The position numbers were made by a program, and so were the translations under genes. 15,287 bases of DNA. Source: Sphingomonadaceae bacterium (GTDB lineage Bacteria > Pseudomonadota > Alphaproteobacteria > Sphingomonadales > Sphingomonadaceae). The notes beneath the pieces are model-generated. The model was given only the letters and a program-made list of their open reading frames with translations. It did not search any database and was not told the origin of the DNA. Positions 1 through 7,220 of this stretch are shown here, in pieces (positions within the stretch are counted from its first letter, which is position 1; each line of letters opens with the position of its first letter). The stretch covers positions 1-15,287 of the forward strand of contig CANGBE010000011.1 in NCBI GenBank assembly GCA_947451875.1. The letters are read 5' to 3'.

Positions 1-627
1 AAAGGCCAACCACACTTCCTCAATCGAGGAATCATAGGCTGCCGATGAGCCCTGCACGACCCGGTCCTGCGGCCCAAGCCCGAAGTGGGCCACATCGCTG
101 GCGACCAGATTGATGATGCTGCCATGTTCGATCATCACGCCCTTCGGCCGTCCAGTCGTGCCGCTGGTGTAGATGACATAGGCAAGCGAAGTGCTGGTCG
201 GGGTGTGGCCGGTTGCGGCGGGTCCATCGCCCAAATTGAGGATTTCAGTTTCGCCGTTGTGCTCGCCCGGACGCAGCAGGGCGACGGCCTTGGAATCGTC
301 CAGTATTTCCGCCACGCGTTCAGGCGGAAAGGCGGGATCGATGCAAGTGAAGGCACCGCCGGCCTTAAGCACGGCCATTTGGGCGATATAGAGATCAGGC
401 GATGTGCGCGGGAGATGGATCGCGACGATGCATTCGCCCGAAATCAGCGGCCGCAGCCGCGCCGCAAGATCATCTGATGCCGCATCAACTTCGGCATAGC
501 TGAACGTGACCCTCTCGGAGCGGGCAGCGCCGGGAGGAACGTCAATGGCGACATGACCGGGGTATTCAAGCGCAGTCGCGGCGAACACCTCGTGGAGCAG
601 GATTCCCTGCAGCGCTGCCTTATGCAC
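1..627 (-). CDS. NRPS-type adenylation enzyme, N-terminal part (Pls/PosA-like), cut by window edge
   Basis: My own translation of the minus strand from GTG 627 to base 1 gives 209 uninterrupted codons of an amino-acid-type adenylation (AMP-binding) domain. Visible are the A2-like LKAGGAFTCIDP (from residue 87), the A3 P-loop YTSGTTGRPKG (153-163) and an A4-like DSSIEEVW near the cut. These enzymes activate an amino acid as acyl-AMP for loading onto a carrier protein. The domain starts almost at the N-terminus with no condensation domain ahead, and the SSIEEVWLAF stretch resembles Pls/PosA-type (poly-lysine synthetase-like) NRPSs; that subfamily call is from memory. The GTG is chosen because GAGGTG lies 7 nt upstream and an in-frame TGA (636-634) blocks any longer start. 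The gene lies 71 nt downstream of the TonB receptor on the same strand, with a hairpin between. The substrate pocket, carrier and C-terminal domains are outside the window. An ordinary acyl-CoA ligase is less likely. Confidence 0.8.
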   Translation of the reverse strand, partial: MHKAALQGILLHEVFAATALEYPGHVAIDVPPGAARSERVTFSYAEVDAASDDLAARLRPLISGECIVAIHLPRTSPDLYIAQMAVLKAGGAFTCIDPAFPPERVAEILDDSKAVALLRPGEHNGETEILNLGDGPAATGHTPTSTSLAYVIYTSGTTGRPKGVMIEHGSIINLVASDVAHFGLGPQDRVVQGSSAAYDSSIEEVWLAF

Positions 628-664
628 CCCTGTTCACCTCGGACTTCGATTCCATAGGCTGTCG

Positions 665-685
665 CCCTGCCGTGATCCGGCAGGG
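665..685 (-). terminator. Perfect 8-bp hairpin after the TonB receptor gene
   Basis: CCCTGCCG and CGGCAGGG form a perfect stem around a 5-nt loop (TGATC), 13 nt beyond the receptor stop codon. This GC-rich stem is a good candidate 3' end for the receptor mRNA. No T-tract follows it on the minus strand, so it may be a weak or factor-dependent terminator, or an attenuating or stabilising hairpin between the receptor and the NRPS-like gene. Confidence 0.45.
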
Positions 686-698
686 TCGCGCAACCTTT

Positions 699-3221
699 TT
701 AGAACTTCGCCCCGCCCTTGATGCCGATCGTCCGCGGCGTAGTGGTAACAATATAGGGCCGCTGGCCACAGGATCCGCATTCCTGAAAGCGCGAGAGCTG
801 ACCGCGCTCGTCGAAGATATTGTCGACAAACACTTCAAGCGAATAGTTGCTCCATTCGCTGCCCAGCGAAAAGTTCACCAGACCAAAACCCTTGATATCG
901 CCCAGCTGCGCGGCCGGATTGACCACATTGCCCGAGAACACCTCGTAAACCGCAGTGCGAATGTCGCTGGAGGCACTGCTCTGGTAGGTGGCGTTGAGCT
1001 GGCCGTAAACCTTGGCCGAACCCACCGGAACCGAATAGCGCGCCGTGCCGGACAGCTTCCACTGCGGCGTGATCGGCAGGCGGGTGCCCTTGGGCGCGGA
1101 AACCAGATTGCCGGCTGCGGTGCAGGCGTAGGTCGGATCGTCAAACAGGCAGAGGTTCTTGGTCGTCTTCGCATCGGTGTACGAACCGCCAAGGTTCAGC
1201 GTCAGCGGGCCGCCGTTGTAGCTGAGGTCCATTTCGACACCCTGAATTCGGGCATCGGGGCCGTTGTGAATCTCAGTGAAGCTGTTGGCACCGAGGAACG
1301 AGAACTGGAACTTCTTCCAGTTCTGCTGGAACACCGCGCCATTGAAACGCAGGCCGGGTGCCAGCGTGGTCTTCCAGCCGATCTCATAGTTGATCAGGAA
1401 GTCGGCGCTATAGGGCTGCACGTCGGCGCGGCGATTGATGCCACCCGGACGGAAGCCCTTTGATGCCGTGGCGTAAAGCATGATGCCGTCAGCCGGCTTA
1501 TATGTCGCATTGAAGCGCCAGGTAACTCCAGTGTCTTTAGCGCGGACCGGGTCGATAACGCCATTGTTCCAGACGCCGAGATTTGTGCAAGGGCTGCCCG
1601 CGACCGCTGCCGGGGCCAACGTAATCGCCCCACCCGTAGCCGCCGCACGCACTCGCGCGCCGGTGCTGGTGAAGCAACCAGCCACACCAGTGCGCGAGCT
1701 TCCCGCGCCATTGTAGGGCGTCGAAGTATAGTTGCCGCTCGGGTCGCGGCCGAACCCGAAGAAACCGATCAACGTGTTGTCATACTTGAAAACACGGGCA
1801 CCGGCAGTCAGGGTAACCTTTGGTGTAACATCAAAGCTAAGTTCGCCAAAGGCGGCATAGTCGCGATCAACGCGGTGCTGCTGGGTCAGCCACAAGGTTC
1901 CCGGGCTGCCATTTACCGACATCGCCGGGGCCAGACCGGGGATCCGGTAATCCTGATGGATCTCGTTCGACTGGCGCTGATAGAACAGCCCGCCAACGAA
2001 GCGCAGGCTGTTGCTGCTCGGCGAGGCAATGCGCAGTTCCTGGCTCATCTTGCGGAAGTGATCGGTGCCCAACACGTTCTGGCGCGGATCAATCGTCGCG
2101 CCCGCAGCATTGGTCACATAGAAATAGCCTGCGATGCCGCCAACCGATGAGTAGAGTGAATCGTAGGCTTCGGAATAATCGGTGTAGTCGCTTGATGAGG
2201 CATCCTTGCGATCAAGGTAGTTGCCCGAATAGGTCAGATCCCAGTTACCGATCTTGCCTTCGATCGTCAGCGCCGCCTGAATGAACTTGTCATTGCGGTA
2301 TTCGGGGTAGAAGTGCTGCACCTTCAGGTCGCCGACCTTGGGGTCATAACCATATGAGCCGTGGCTCGCCGTGTTCTGGTAAGTAACCTGCGGGGTCACC
2401 GTCCAGTTGTCATCAAGATCGACTTTAAGCGCGGCGCGGCCACCATAGATCTCGGTGTCGTTGTAGTTTGCCTTCACGAAGCCGGGATTGGTTACACAGA
2501 TGCCGCCAACGGTTGGCAGAAAACAGCGCTTGCCCGCAACATTGTCGATAAATCCGGCATCGCGCTGATAGAAGCCGACAACGCGCAGTGCAGCACTGGC
2601 AGAGATCGGGGCGTTTATCATGCCCTCAACCTTACCGCCCGCGCCACCCTTGTTCACTGTGTTCAGCTCGGCATCGACTCGGCCTTCGAAGCCAGACGTG
2701 CTCGGCTTGTTGGTGATGATCCGGATCGTACCGGCTTCCGACGAGGCACCGTACAAAGTGCCTTGCGGCCCGGCCAGGCTTTCGATCCGGGCGATGTCGT
2801 AGATATGAATATCAAGGTTGCCGCCAATCGTGGTGACCGGTTGCTCATCGAGATAGACGCCCACCGAAGGCAGCGATCCCGAGTGGTTGCCATCGCCGCC
2901 AGACGCCACGCCGCGCATATAAACCACGTTAGTGCCGGGCGTTCCGCCAAGCGCCTGAAACGAGACCGAGGTCAACTGCTGGGCATAGGAGGTGAAATCG
3001 GTGATGTTGAGATCGTCGAGCTTCTTGGAGCCCAGTGCCTGAATCGAGATCGGCACGCTCTGCATGTTTTCCGAACGCTTCTGCGCGGTAACAATGATGA
3101 CGCCGCTGTCTTCGCCAGTGCTCGCCCCATCCGCCGGGGTACTTTGCGCATAGGCCGGAGCAGCAAGAGCTGTGGACGCAAGGAGAATGGCGAATGCTTG
3201 GCTACGGCGGTCAATGTGCAT
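699..3221 (-). CDS. TonB-dependent outer-membrane receptor
   Basis: This is an 840-aa gated outer-membrane transporter that takes up a scarce ligand using energy passed from TonB/ExbBD. It has a signal peptide (about 1-26, ending APAYAQ), a TonB-box-like stretch with VIIVTAQKR (41-49) and a plug domain (about 50-175, with VYMRGV, VGVYLDEQPV and the IESLAGPQGTLYGASSEAGTIRIIT-type end). A long beta-barrel follows, including the KGFRPGGINRR segment (588-598) and a terminal Phe typical of assembled outer-membrane barrels. I chose ATG 3221, which opens directly on the signal peptide and has GGGA upstream; a TTG five codons earlier also stays in frame but is less likely. Nothing identifies the ligand. 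All eight cysteines form four local pairs (233/242, 516/545, 691/700, 815/818), probably in surface loops. It sits between the permease and the NRPS-like gene, all on the minus strand. Confidence 0.95.
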   Translation of the reverse strand: MHIDRRSQAFAILLASTALAAPAYAQSTPADGASTGEDSGVIIVTAQKRSENMQSVPISIQALGSKKLDDLNITDFTSYAQQLTSVSFQALGGTPGTNVVYMRGVASGGDGNHSGSLPSVGVYLDEQPVTTIGGNLDIHIYDIARIESLAGPQGTLYGASSEAGTIRIITNKPSTSGFEGRVDAELNTVNKGGAGGKVEGMINAPISASAALRVVGFYQRDAGFIDNVAGKRCFLPTVGGICVTNPGFVKANYNDTEIYGGRAALKVDLDDNWTVTPQVTYQNTASHGSYGYDPKVGDLKVQHFYPEYRNDKFIQAALTIEGKIGNWDLTYSGNYLDRKDASSSDYTDYSEAYDSLYSSVGGIAGYFYVTNAAGATIDPRQNVLGTDHFRKMSQELRIASPSSNSLRFVGGLFYQRQSNEIHQDYRIPGLAPAMSVNGSPGTLWLTQQHRVDRDYAAFGELSFDVTPKVTLTAGARVFKYDNTLIGFFGFGRDPSGNYTSTPYNGAGSSRTGVAGCFTSTGARVRAAATGGAITLAPAAVAGSPCTNLGVWNNGVIDPVRAKDTGVTWRFNATYKPADGIMLYATASKGFRPGGINRRADVQPYSADFLINYEIGWKTTLAPGLRFNGAVFQQNWKKFQFSFLGANSFTEIHNGPDARIQGVEMDLSYNGGPLTLNLGGSYTDAKTTKNLCLFDDPTYACTAAGNLVSAPKGTRLPITPQWKLSGTARYSVPVGSAKVYGQLNATYQSSASSDIRTAVYEVFSGNVVNPAAQLGDIKGFGLVNFSLGSEWSNYSLEVFVDNIFDERGQLSRFQECGSCGQRPYIVTTTPRTIGIKGGAKF

Positions 3222-3309
3222 GGAGCTTCCCGTCAAATCGATGGCACTGTTTGCAGGTGCGTGGTTTCCGAATGCCTCCTCGTCAACCTATTTCGCAGGT
3301 GCGGCACGA

Positions 3310-3351
3310 ATATGCCGGATCGCGTTGCAGATATGCCGGATCGCGTTGCAG
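3310..3351. repeat. Exact tandem duplication of a 21-bp unit upstream of the TonB receptor
   Basis: The unit ATATGCCGG...GTTGCAG occurs twice with no mismatch and no spacer (3310-3330 and 3331-3351). A diverged partial third start (ATTTGCAAC) follows. It lies in the 157-bp gap between the permease stop and the receptor start, 89 nt upstream of the receptor ATG. The 21-bp period equals about two helical turns, so two bound proteins would sit on the same DNA face. That suggests a tandem operator, but a recent slippage duplication is also possible. Confidence 0.85.
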
Positions 3352-3378
3352 ATTTGCAACGAAACTGTCAGATTTAGG

Positions 3379-4671
3379 TCAGCCCACAGGATCCATAGCC
3401 GGAGCTTCTCGCCCGCGCTGCGCGAGGAAGTAAAGTGGCAAAGCGGCCAGCATCAGCACTATGCTGAGAGATGCCGTTACCAATCCTGCTCCATAAAGGA
3501 TAGCTAGCGAGAACAGCAGGCCCAGAACCGACAAGATTCGTCGCACCCCGAGCTTGAGCGCTGTCAGGCAGGCGAAGATGTAGAGCCAAATGCCCGATGT
3601 TGCCGTCAGCTTAAGCATCAGGTCCATGAGGCCGGTCCCGTCAGTCCAACCGCCAATCAGCAGAATTAGAATCGAAAGCGCACTGGCCAAAAGCAGGGGC
3701 ACGACTGCAATATCCCCAACATTGGTGCGCGCCATCCATTCAGGCAGCATACCCGCGCGCGCCAGCGCCAGCGGCACCTCGCCTTGCAGCATGATCCACA
3801 CGTTCAGCCCGCCTACTGTCGAAATCACGGCAAATGCCGCAACGGCATGATCCGCCCAGCTTCCCCAATAGATTCCGATAAACAAAGCGATGGGCGCATT
3901 TGATGCAGCCAAAGTTTCCTGCGGCAGGATGAAACTTACGCCAGTGCAGACTGCAATATAGATCAAGCAGCTCAGCAACACTCCGCTCATGGTCGCGAGC
4001 GGGACGTTTCGCTCCGGATTTCGCACACGCTGGGCGGCGATGCTAGCCGATTCAAATCCAATGATGGCAACAAAGGCGAGCGTTGTTGCCGCGAAAAGAC
4101 CTGAAGGCTGAAAAGGGGGGTGCGGCTGAATTGTAAAAGCGCTGCTGTCGATTAATGCCAATCGGGCAAGGATCACGATGACCGCAACCAAAGGCATCAG
4201 CTTAAGCAGCGTCGTCACCACCTGGAATCGGCCGGACGCCTTCAGTCCCGCAAGATTAAGCCATGTCAGCCCGCCAATCAGCGCCGACGCGCCGACGGCC
4301 TGATGAAATGGGGTTTTGGCCAGAAACGGCCACAAGTCAGACGCATAGCGCACCGATGTTAGTGCTATATAGGCATTGGCACACCAATAGCTCACCCAGG
4401 CTCCCCAGCCATTGATCAGGCCCGCTATCGGCCCCAGCACCTCACCGATCACGGCCATCAGGCCTGGTTCTTCGGGGCGAGCTTCAGAAACCGAGGCCAG
4501 AACGCGGGCAATCACAATGGCTCCCGCACCGCCCAATAGCCATGCCACAACAGCGGTCCAGCCGAAGCCGGCCATTTGGCTGGGCAGCACGAAGATCCCT
4601 GCGCCGATTACCCCTCCGACAACCAGTGCTGTGGCCATCCAGAAACCGAAAGGACGCTCTTCGTGTTGCAT
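3379..4671 (-). CDS. APC-superfamily amino-acid/polyamine permease, AdiC-like
   Basis: This 430-aa inner-membrane protein has about 12 hydrophobic segments. The first helix carries the APC signature GGVIGAGIF (19-27). TM6 with its following loop (IIGFESASIAAQRVRNPERN, 203-222) matches the basic amino acid/polyamine antiporter (APA) family that includes AdiC, CadB and PotE, and keeps the acidic residue E207 at the AdiC E208 position. The AdiC gating Trp202 position appears to be Val here, so arginine/agmatine exchange should not be assumed. Substrate is likely an amino acid or polyamine. I chose ATG 4671 because GGGGGAAG precedes it and the APC domain starts at once; an in-frame ATG at 4749 would add 26 residues of non-family sequence. 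It is divergent from the TPR-sulfotransferase gene and lies upstream of the receptor on the same strand. Confidence 0.88.
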   Translation of the reverse strand: MQHEERPFGFWMATALVVGGVIGAGIFVLPSQMAGFGWTAVVAWLLGGAGAIVIARVLASVSEARPEEPGLMAVIGEVLGPIAGLINGWGAWVSYWCANAYIALTSVRYASDLWPFLAKTPFHQAVGASALIGGLTWLNLAGLKASGRFQVVTTLLKLMPLVAVIVILARLALIDSSAFTIQPHPPFQPSGLFAATTLAFVAIIGFESASIAAQRVRNPERNVPLATMSGVLLSCLIYIAVCTGVSFILPQETLAASNAPIALFIGIYWGSWADHAVAAFAVISTVGGLNVWIMLQGEVPLALARAGMLPEWMARTNVGDIAVVPLLLASALSILILLIGGWTDGTGLMDLMLKLTATSGIWLYIFACLTALKLGVRRILSVLGLLFSLAILYGAGLVTASLSIVLMLAALPLYFLAQRGREAPAMDPVG

Positions 4672-4685
4672 GACTTCCCCCGACA

Positions 4686-4703
4686 CACTGTTTGAACACA
4701 GTG
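4686..4703. promoter_or_regulatory. 18-bp palindrome just upstream of the permease start
   Basis: CACTGT and ACAGTG are perfect 6-bp inverted arms around a 6-nt centre (TTGAAC), 14 nt before the permease ATG and inside the 90-bp divergent gap with the sulfotransferase gene. Size and place fit a dimeric repressor operator, or a short hairpin in the permease leader. No regulator gene is adjacent, and no clear -35/-10 pair was found around it. Confidence 0.4.
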
Positions 4704-4761
4704 GGCGGAAATGTACCAGAAAGTTCTGGGCTGGTGAAAGTCGCCGCATTTGGGCTAGAGC

Positions 4762-6357
4762 ATGGTAATGGCATTCGTCACCTCCCAGAGCTGGCTTTCA
4801 AATTTCGGCCAGTATCATCCGCGTCTGCTCGAAGCGGCGATGGCGATGAATGAAAACAACCTGCCGATTGCCGAACCATTGCTCCGCCAGCATCTGAAGG
4901 ATGACCCTTTTGATATCGCTGCAATCCGCATGTTTGCCGAACTGGCCGGAAGGATCGGGCGCTACCGTGATGCGGAGAGCCTGCTGCGTCGTGCGCTGGA
5001 GCTTTCGCCCTCTTTTACTCCGGCCCGAGCCAACTTGGCATTGGTTCTCTACCGCCAGAACCGCGCGCCCGAGGCGATTGCCGAACTCGAACGGGTCATC
5101 GCTGAAGAACCTGAGAACCCCAGCCACGCCAACCTGCAGGCCGCAGCGCTTGGCCGAATGGGCGATTTTGCCGAAGCCATCACGCTCTATGAGCAAGTCC
5201 TGCAAGACGCCCCCCGCCAGCCGCGAGTTTGGATGAGCTTTGGCCACATGCTCAAAACCGTTGGGCGGCAAAGCGATGGCATTTCCGCTTATCGCCGGGC
5301 GCTCGACCTGATGCCGGGGCTTGGCGAAGTCTGGTGGAGCCTCGCCAACCTCAAGACCGTGCGGTTTTCTGACGAAGACATCGAAGCCATGCAGACCGCG
5401 CTGGCCGACCCCGCGATTGCCGTCGAGGATCGCTTTCACCTCGATTTTGCCCTTGGCAAAGCGCTGGAAGACCGGAGCGAGATCGCGCGTTCATTCGCGC
5501 ATTACGAGGCAGGCAATGCCCTGCGCCGAACGCAGCTGGTTTATGATCCGGACGAAACCGAACGCTTCGTTGATCAGCTGATTGAGCTCGCCACGTCCGA
5601 GTTTTTTGCCGCGCGCGAGGGCAGTGGCTTTACCGCGCCAGATCCCATTTTCATTCTCGGTATGCCGCGCGCCGGTTCGACGCTCGTTGAACAAATCCTC
5701 GCCAGCCACAGCTTGGTCGAAGGCACCAGCGAACTACCCGATATTCCCGTGCTGGCGCGGCGCGACCAGACTTATCCGGCAGGCCTTGGCAGCCTCAGCG
5801 GAGAGCGACTTAAAGCACTGGGCGAAGAATACCTGCGCCGCACCCGCATCCAGCGCAAAACCGACCGACCGTTCTTCATCGACAAGCTGCCGAACAACTG
5901 GGCCCACGCTGCCTTCATCCATCTGATCCTGCCCAATGCCCGCATCATCGATGCCCGCCGCCATCCGCTGGGCTGCTGCTTCTCTAACTTCAAACAGCAT
6001 TTCGCCCGGGGTCAGGCTTTCAGCTATTCGCTGGAGGATATGGGGCGCTATTATCGCGATTATGTCCGTCTGATGGCGCATCTAGACAGCGCGCTGCCGG
6101 GGCGCATTCACCGCGTCAACTATGAACGGATGGTCGATGATACCGAGAGCGAAGTCCGCCACCTGCTGACCTATTGCGGGCTTGAATTCGAACCGGAATG
6201 CCTTGCTTTTCACAAGACCGATCGTGCAGTCCGCACAGCGAGTTCGGAACAGGTCCGTCTGCCAATCTTCCGCGATGGGACAGAAAGCTGGAAGCAGTTC
6301 GAAATTTACCTCACCCCTCTGAAAAAGTCGCTGGGTGTAATTGGGGAAGAGCCTTGA
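4762..6357 (+). CDS. Tetratricopeptide-repeat sulfotransferase family protein
   Basis: This 531-aa protein joins an N-terminal stack of TPR helices (about 24-200, with repeats such as RYRDAESLLRRALELSP and DFAEAITLYEQVLQDAP) to a C-terminal PAPS-dependent sulfotransferase domain (about 290-525). The 5'-phosphosulfate loop is FILGMPRAGSTLVEQIL (297-313). The 3'-phosphate-binding segment is ARRHPLGCCFSN (398-409), with Arg400 and Ser408 at the usual Rxx...S spacing. The family moves sulfate from PAPS to a hydroxyl or amino group; the TPRs probably bind a protein or peptide partner. No signal peptide is seen, so it should be cytoplasmic. The start is ATG 4762 or ATG 4768; neither has a strong ribosome site. 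It is divergent from the permease, and such fusions often lie near TonB receptors in sphingomonads. The acceptor is unknown. Confidence 0.9.
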   Translation: MVMAFVTSQSWLSNFGQYHPRLLEAAMAMNENNLPIAEPLLRQHLKDDPFDIAAIRMFAELAGRIGRYRDAESLLRRALELSPSFTPARANLALVLYRQNRAPEAIAELERVIAEEPENPSHANLQAAALGRMGDFAEAITLYEQVLQDAPRQPRVWMSFGHMLKTVGRQSDGISAYRRALDLMPGLGEVWWSLANLKTVRFSDEDIEAMQTALADPAIAVEDRFHLDFALGKALEDRSEIARSFAHYEAGNALRRTQLVYDPDETERFVDQLIELATSEFFAAREGSGFTAPDPIFILGMPRAGSTLVEQILASHSLVEGTSELPDIPVLARRDQTYPAGLGSLSGERLKALGEEYLRRTRIQRKTDRPFFIDKLPNNWAHAAFIHLILPNARIIDARRHPLGCCFSNFKQHFARGQAFSYSLEDMGRYYRDYVRLMAHLDSALPGRIHRVNYERMVDDTESEVRHLLTYCGLEFEPECLAFHKTDRAVRTASSEQVRLPIFRDGTESWKQFEIYLTPLKKSLGVIGEEP

Positions 6358-6516
6358 TGAGGTTACCTTTTCTGATCAAAAGGCAGCTGATCGAACGCTT
6401 TTATTGATTGCCGCCATTCCGGAACGTCCCCCGCACCGCAAGCGTTGATCGCTGCATGAATTGCAGCTTGAAAAAAGTCGCAGCTTGCCAAAGTTGGGCG
6501 ATCGGCGGGGCTGTGA
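6358..6516. other. Non-coding stretch after the sulfotransferase gene
   Basis: No gene is supported here. The one structure seen is CCTTTT-CTGATC-AAAAGG (6366-6383), a perfect but AT-rich 6-bp hairpin starting 8 nt after the sulfotransferase stop. It has no directly following T-tract, so it is at best a weak terminator. The rest may belong to the decayed element that continues to the tRNA. Confidence 0.4.
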
Positions 6517-6804
6517 GTGGTGGGAGCGGCGGCGATTGCTGCGAAGGACAGGCGTACCACTCACATGGCCCACCCAAATAAGCTCCGCCGCGATCACGCG
6601 GTTTTCGATAAGCACCGCACCCAGATAGGCAGCTTCTGTCGCGCGCGTCTCACCAAGCTGGTTGCACCACATTGTCTTGCCCCCGACATTGTCACGGCCA
6701 TTGTCGAAGGGCGCCAGCCGCCTACCCTCAAGGCCAGCATGCTTCAGGACATCGACCTGCCAATCGCCTGGATTGACCAGCGCGCGCTGCTCGGGTTCGC
6801 CTGA
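6517..6804 (+). pseudogene. C-terminal remnant of a large serine recombinase
   Basis: The only open frame with family-like sequence in this gap is 95 codons. Its second half, from about residue 41 (CRARLTKLVAPHCLAPDIV, then TAIVEGRQPPTL and LPIAWIDQRALLGF to the stop), matches my memory of the conserved C-terminal end of large serine recombinases in sphingomonads: LAPDIVxAIxxGRQP followed by LPxxWxxQRxxLGF. The catalytic resolvase domain, the recombinase domain and the zinc ribbon are absent. An in-frame TGA lies directly before 6517, so this cannot be a functional recombinase. It points toward the 3' end of tRNA-Leu, about 200 bp away, a usual setting for integrated elements. The first 40 residues are not recognised. 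A short unrelated hypothetical protein is the alternative. Confidence 0.6.
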
Positions 6805-7003
6805 GCCCAATCTCCAACTTCTCAACTGCAGTCAGGATTTTGGCGCCGGAGACGCGGGGCATTCTGCCCCCGTTTGTTGGTGCGATTGCGGGAGTCTCTG
6901 ACTGCACCCGCATTTTGCACATGTGCCGAATGCCGCAGAACTGCGCCGTTTCACGTGCCTGATCTGTGAAAGGCCCCTTCAGGGGAAGTGATTTTGGACT
7001 GAT
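6805..7003. other. Spacer between recombinase remnant and tRNA-Leu
   Basis: No coding region is supported. It holds an 8-bp copy (TTGGTGCG, 6877-6884) of the sequence at the tRNA 3' end, in the same orientation, and a hairpin next to the tRNA that is listed separately. Confidence 0.5.
6974..6985 (-). terminator. Candidate terminator of tRNA-Leu
   Basis: On the minus strand CCCC-TGAA-GGGG is followed by CCTTTC, 18 nt past the CCA end of the tRNA. A short GC stem with a few U's after it fits an intrinsic terminator for the tRNA transcript. The stem is only 4 bp and the U-tract is poor, so confidence is limited. Confidence 0.4.
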
Positions 7004-7090
7004 TGGTGCGGTCAAGAAGACTCGAACTTCCACGGGCTTTCGCCCACAACGACCTCAACGTTGCGCGTCTACCAATTCCGCCATGACCGC
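7004..7090 (-). tRNA. tRNA-Leu (anticodon GAG)
   Basis: An 87-nt class II tRNA folds completely. The acceptor stem is GCGGTCA/TGACCGC, and the D arm contains GGTAGACGC. The anticodon stem CAACG/CGTTG has loop TTGAGGT, giving anticodon GAG (7056-7054), which reads CUC and CUU. The long variable arm GGGC-GAAA-GCCC is typical of leucine tRNAs. The T arm has loop TTCGAGT. Discriminator A and the CCA end are encoded. It stands alone between the recombinase remnant and the zinc-ribbon gene, and its 3' end faces the remnant. Confidence 0.97.
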
Positions 7091-7220
7091 TAAATCAATG
7101 GAGCTGCGGGATCTCAGCCTGCTGCTCCAGGGGGGTAGGAGCGCGCCCCTAGCAAATGGGTGAGCAGGGGGCAAGCAGTGATGTACGCCAGCGCAAACTG
7201 CCCGGACTTCAGATCATCTG

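Noticed and set aside
3236..3301. TTGACGAGGAGG upstream of the receptor as a -35 or ribosome site of a leader peptide
   Set aside because: There is no good -10 at the right distance and no start codon 5-10 nt after GAGGAGG.
2361..3377. Long plus-strand open frame (338 codons) over the receptor gene
   Set aside because: It is antisense to the well-supported TonB receptor. The translation is Arg/Ala-rich with no recognisable motif, so it is a codon-bias shadow.
6376..6825. Minus-strand open frame (149 codons) in the gap before tRNA-Leu
   Set aside because: No family features are seen, and it is antisense to the recombinase-like frame, which gives a more recognisable protein.
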